Positions 62,686-64,000 of a stretch of DNA of 64,000 nucleotides are shown one piece after another. Origin of the DNA: JAGOEY01 sp017997515 (GTDB lineage: Bacteria; Pseudomonadota; Gammaproteobacteria; Burkholderiales; Burkholderiaceae_C); contig CP111109.1 of the NCBI GenBank assembly GCA_026314275.1, positions 310,001 to 374,000 of the forward strand, given 5' to 3'. Numbering within the stretch: the stretch's first letter is position 1; every line of letters starts with the position of its first letter. The notes beneath the pieces were generated by a model. That model saw only the letters and a program-made list of their open reading frames with translations, was not told the origin of the DNA and did not search any database. The position numbers and the translations under genes are program-made.

Positions 62686-64000
62686 ATGCAGGGCCTGCTG
62701 GGCGTTACGCTGAGTCTGCTGGCGGCGTGCAGTCTGGCGGCCGTGGTGACGGCTGCGCTCAGAGTGCCCGCCTTGCTGGGTTACCTCGCCGCCGGCGCCT
62801 TACTGGGCCCCTCAGTCACCGGCGTGATCGCGCCGGGAGAAGCGCTTGATTTTCTGTCCGAGTTGGGCGTGGCGCTGCTGCTGTTCATGGTCGCACTGGA
62901 ATTCTCCCTCGGGCACTTTTGGCTCACTCGCAAGACCGTACTGGTGGCTGGCAGTTTGCAGATGGTCGTTGTGGCCGCACCTCTGACCCTGATGCTGATG
63001 GGGTTGGGGCAGCCAGCTCAGAGCGCCGCGCTGCTCGGCGCTGCGGCGGCCATGTCTTCCACGGCGCTGGTCAGCCGGCAGTTGGCCGACCAGGGTGAAC
63101 TCACCACACGCCATGGCCGCAGCGCCATCGGCGTGCTGGTCTTTCAGGATCTGGCCAGCGTGCCCCTGCTGGCCCTGCTGGCGATCTGGGCGCGCGGCGA
63201 GTCGCCGAAGATCGAGAGCGTGCTGCTCGAAGTGTTGGGCGTGCTGGTGTTGTTCGCAGCAGCGGCGGTTGCTTCGCGCCGTCTGTTGCATGGCCTGCTG
63301 GGCTGGGTGGCTCGCCAAGGTCATGAGGAAGCGTTCATGCTCGCCTCCTTGTGTGTGGTCGTGGCCGCGGCCGCCGCTGCGCACGCCGTCGGCGTATCCG
63401 CCGCCCTGGGCGCGTTTCTGGCCGGGATGGTGCTGGGCGAGAGCGACGTCCGGCACCACATGGAAAACCACCTCAAACCGTTTCGCGATGTGTTGTCGGG
63501 GGTGTTCTTCGTGACTGTCGGCCTGCAGCTGGACGGAGCACAGATTCTTTCGGCACCGCTGACGGTGTTGGCGTGGCTGGCAGTGCTGGTGCCGGTCAAG
63601 ATCGTGTTCAACACCCTGGCCTTGCGGGCGGCGCGCCTGTCCGCCCTCGATGCCTGGCGCACGGGCATAGCGTTGGGGCATGGCGGCGAGTTCGCCCTGC
63701 TGTTGTTGGGCATGGTCTTGCAGCAGCATCTGATTCCCGCGACCGTCGTACAACCCATGCTGGTCGCGCTGGTGCTCAGCATGGCCTTGGCACCGCTGCT
63801 GATCCGCCATCACGATGTACTTGCCCGGTTCTTGAGCCGCACCGGCGGCGTCATTCAGCCACCCCAGGCTGAAGAAGTCGAGATCGCCGCGCAGACGGCG
63901 CGATATCGAGACCATGTCATCGTTTGCGGCGCGGGCGAGCTTGGCCTGACAGTCAGCGAGATTCTTCGCCACGCCGGCGTGGCGCATCTGCTGCTGGAGG
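62686..64000 (+). CDS. kefB: KefB-type glutathione-gated potassium/proton antiporter (runs off window)
   Basis: 438 codons visible. Cation/proton-exchanger domain with about 12 membrane helices (LLGYLAAGALLGPSVTG, LALLLFMVALEFSLG-type pattern, GVSAALGAFLAGMVLGESD) followed by the start of the TrkA-N/RCK nucleotide-binding domain (HVIVCGAGELGLTVSEIL). It exports K+ in response to glutathione adducts, acidifying the cytosol against electrophiles. Probably co-transcribed with trxC. Confidence 0.9.
   Translation, partial: MQGLLGVTLSLLAACSLAAVVTAALRVPALLGYLAAGALLGPSVTGVIAPGEALDFLSELGVALLLFMVALEFSLGHFWLTRKTVLVAGSLQMVVVAAPLTLMLMGLGQPAQSAALLGAAAAMSSTALVSRQLADQGELTTRHGRSAIGVLVFQDLASVPLLALLAIWARGESPKIESVLLEVLGVLVLFAAAAVASRRLLHGLLGWVARQGHEEAFMLASLCVVVAAAAAAHAVGVSAALGAFLAGMVLGESDVRHHMENHLKPFRDVLSGVFFVTVGLQLDGAQILSAPLTVLAWLAVLVPVKIVFNTLALRAARLSALDAWRTGIALGHGGEFALLLLGMVLQQHLIPATVVQPMLVALVLSMALAPLLIRHHDVLARFLSRTGGVIQPPQAEEVEIAAQTARYRDHVIVCGAGELGLTVSEILRHAGVAHLLLE

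Overview
The window reads as the chromosome of a beta-proteobacterium of the Comamonadaceae (Rhodoferax/Polaromonas/Acidovorax-like; inference from protein families, high GC, glyA-nrdR and glnA-ntrB-ntrC synteny, and typical intergenic repeats). Positions 1-45 kb are mostly core genome; about 45.8-64 kb is an integrated island that runs off the right edge.

Left core, 1-22.8 kb: a DUF349 protein (cut by the edge), a very large DUF748/OmpA-like envelope protein, a lytic transglycosylase with a structured leader, glyA behind a ZTP riboswitch, nrdR, aroC, a cupin, a GST, an intracellular PHB depolymerase gene broken by an IS5-family (IS427-like) element, a CBS-domain protein, metY with a hydrolase, yihY, a DUF2069 protein with an FAD-linked dehydrogenase, an SUMF1 protein, an esterase, and thyA, which carries a one-base frameshift in a G run.

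22.8-28.9 kb: an arsenic operon (arsC-arsH-arsR-arsC2-acr3), an IS5-family element with CTAG target duplication, and an nhaA with an internal amber codon. This block separates thyA from folA, which are usually neighbours, so it looks like an insertion. 29-45 kb returns to core genes: folA, a MocR-type regulator, a Sel1+SLT transglycosylase, xth, the nitrogen-control genes ntrC, ntrB and glnA (with a sigma-54 promoter), a CinA-like protein, membrane and envelope proteins, rsuA and a ParB-like protein. Three families of dispersed repeats occur here. One of them has been absorbed in frame into proteins, in one case as a signal peptide.

Island, 45.8-64 kb: a P4-type tyrosine integrase with an unusual C-terminal HTH/antitoxin-like extension, a truncated and a complete LysR gene, and wrecked IS66 and IS110 elements. 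Then comes a co-directional stress cassette: HTH regulator, Hsp20, ClpG/ClpK disaggregase, cardiolipin-synthase-like PLD, FtsH, second Hsp20, YfdX1, YfdX2, HdeD, an unusual protein resembling a ribosome hibernation factor fused to a sigma-like domain, thioredoxin, and KefB. This matches the known transmissible locus of stress tolerance (tLST, also called LHR or TLPQC). Together the genes would protect and disaggregate proteins in the cytosol, control membrane-protein quality and lipids, and buffer acid and oxidative (chlorine-like) stress.
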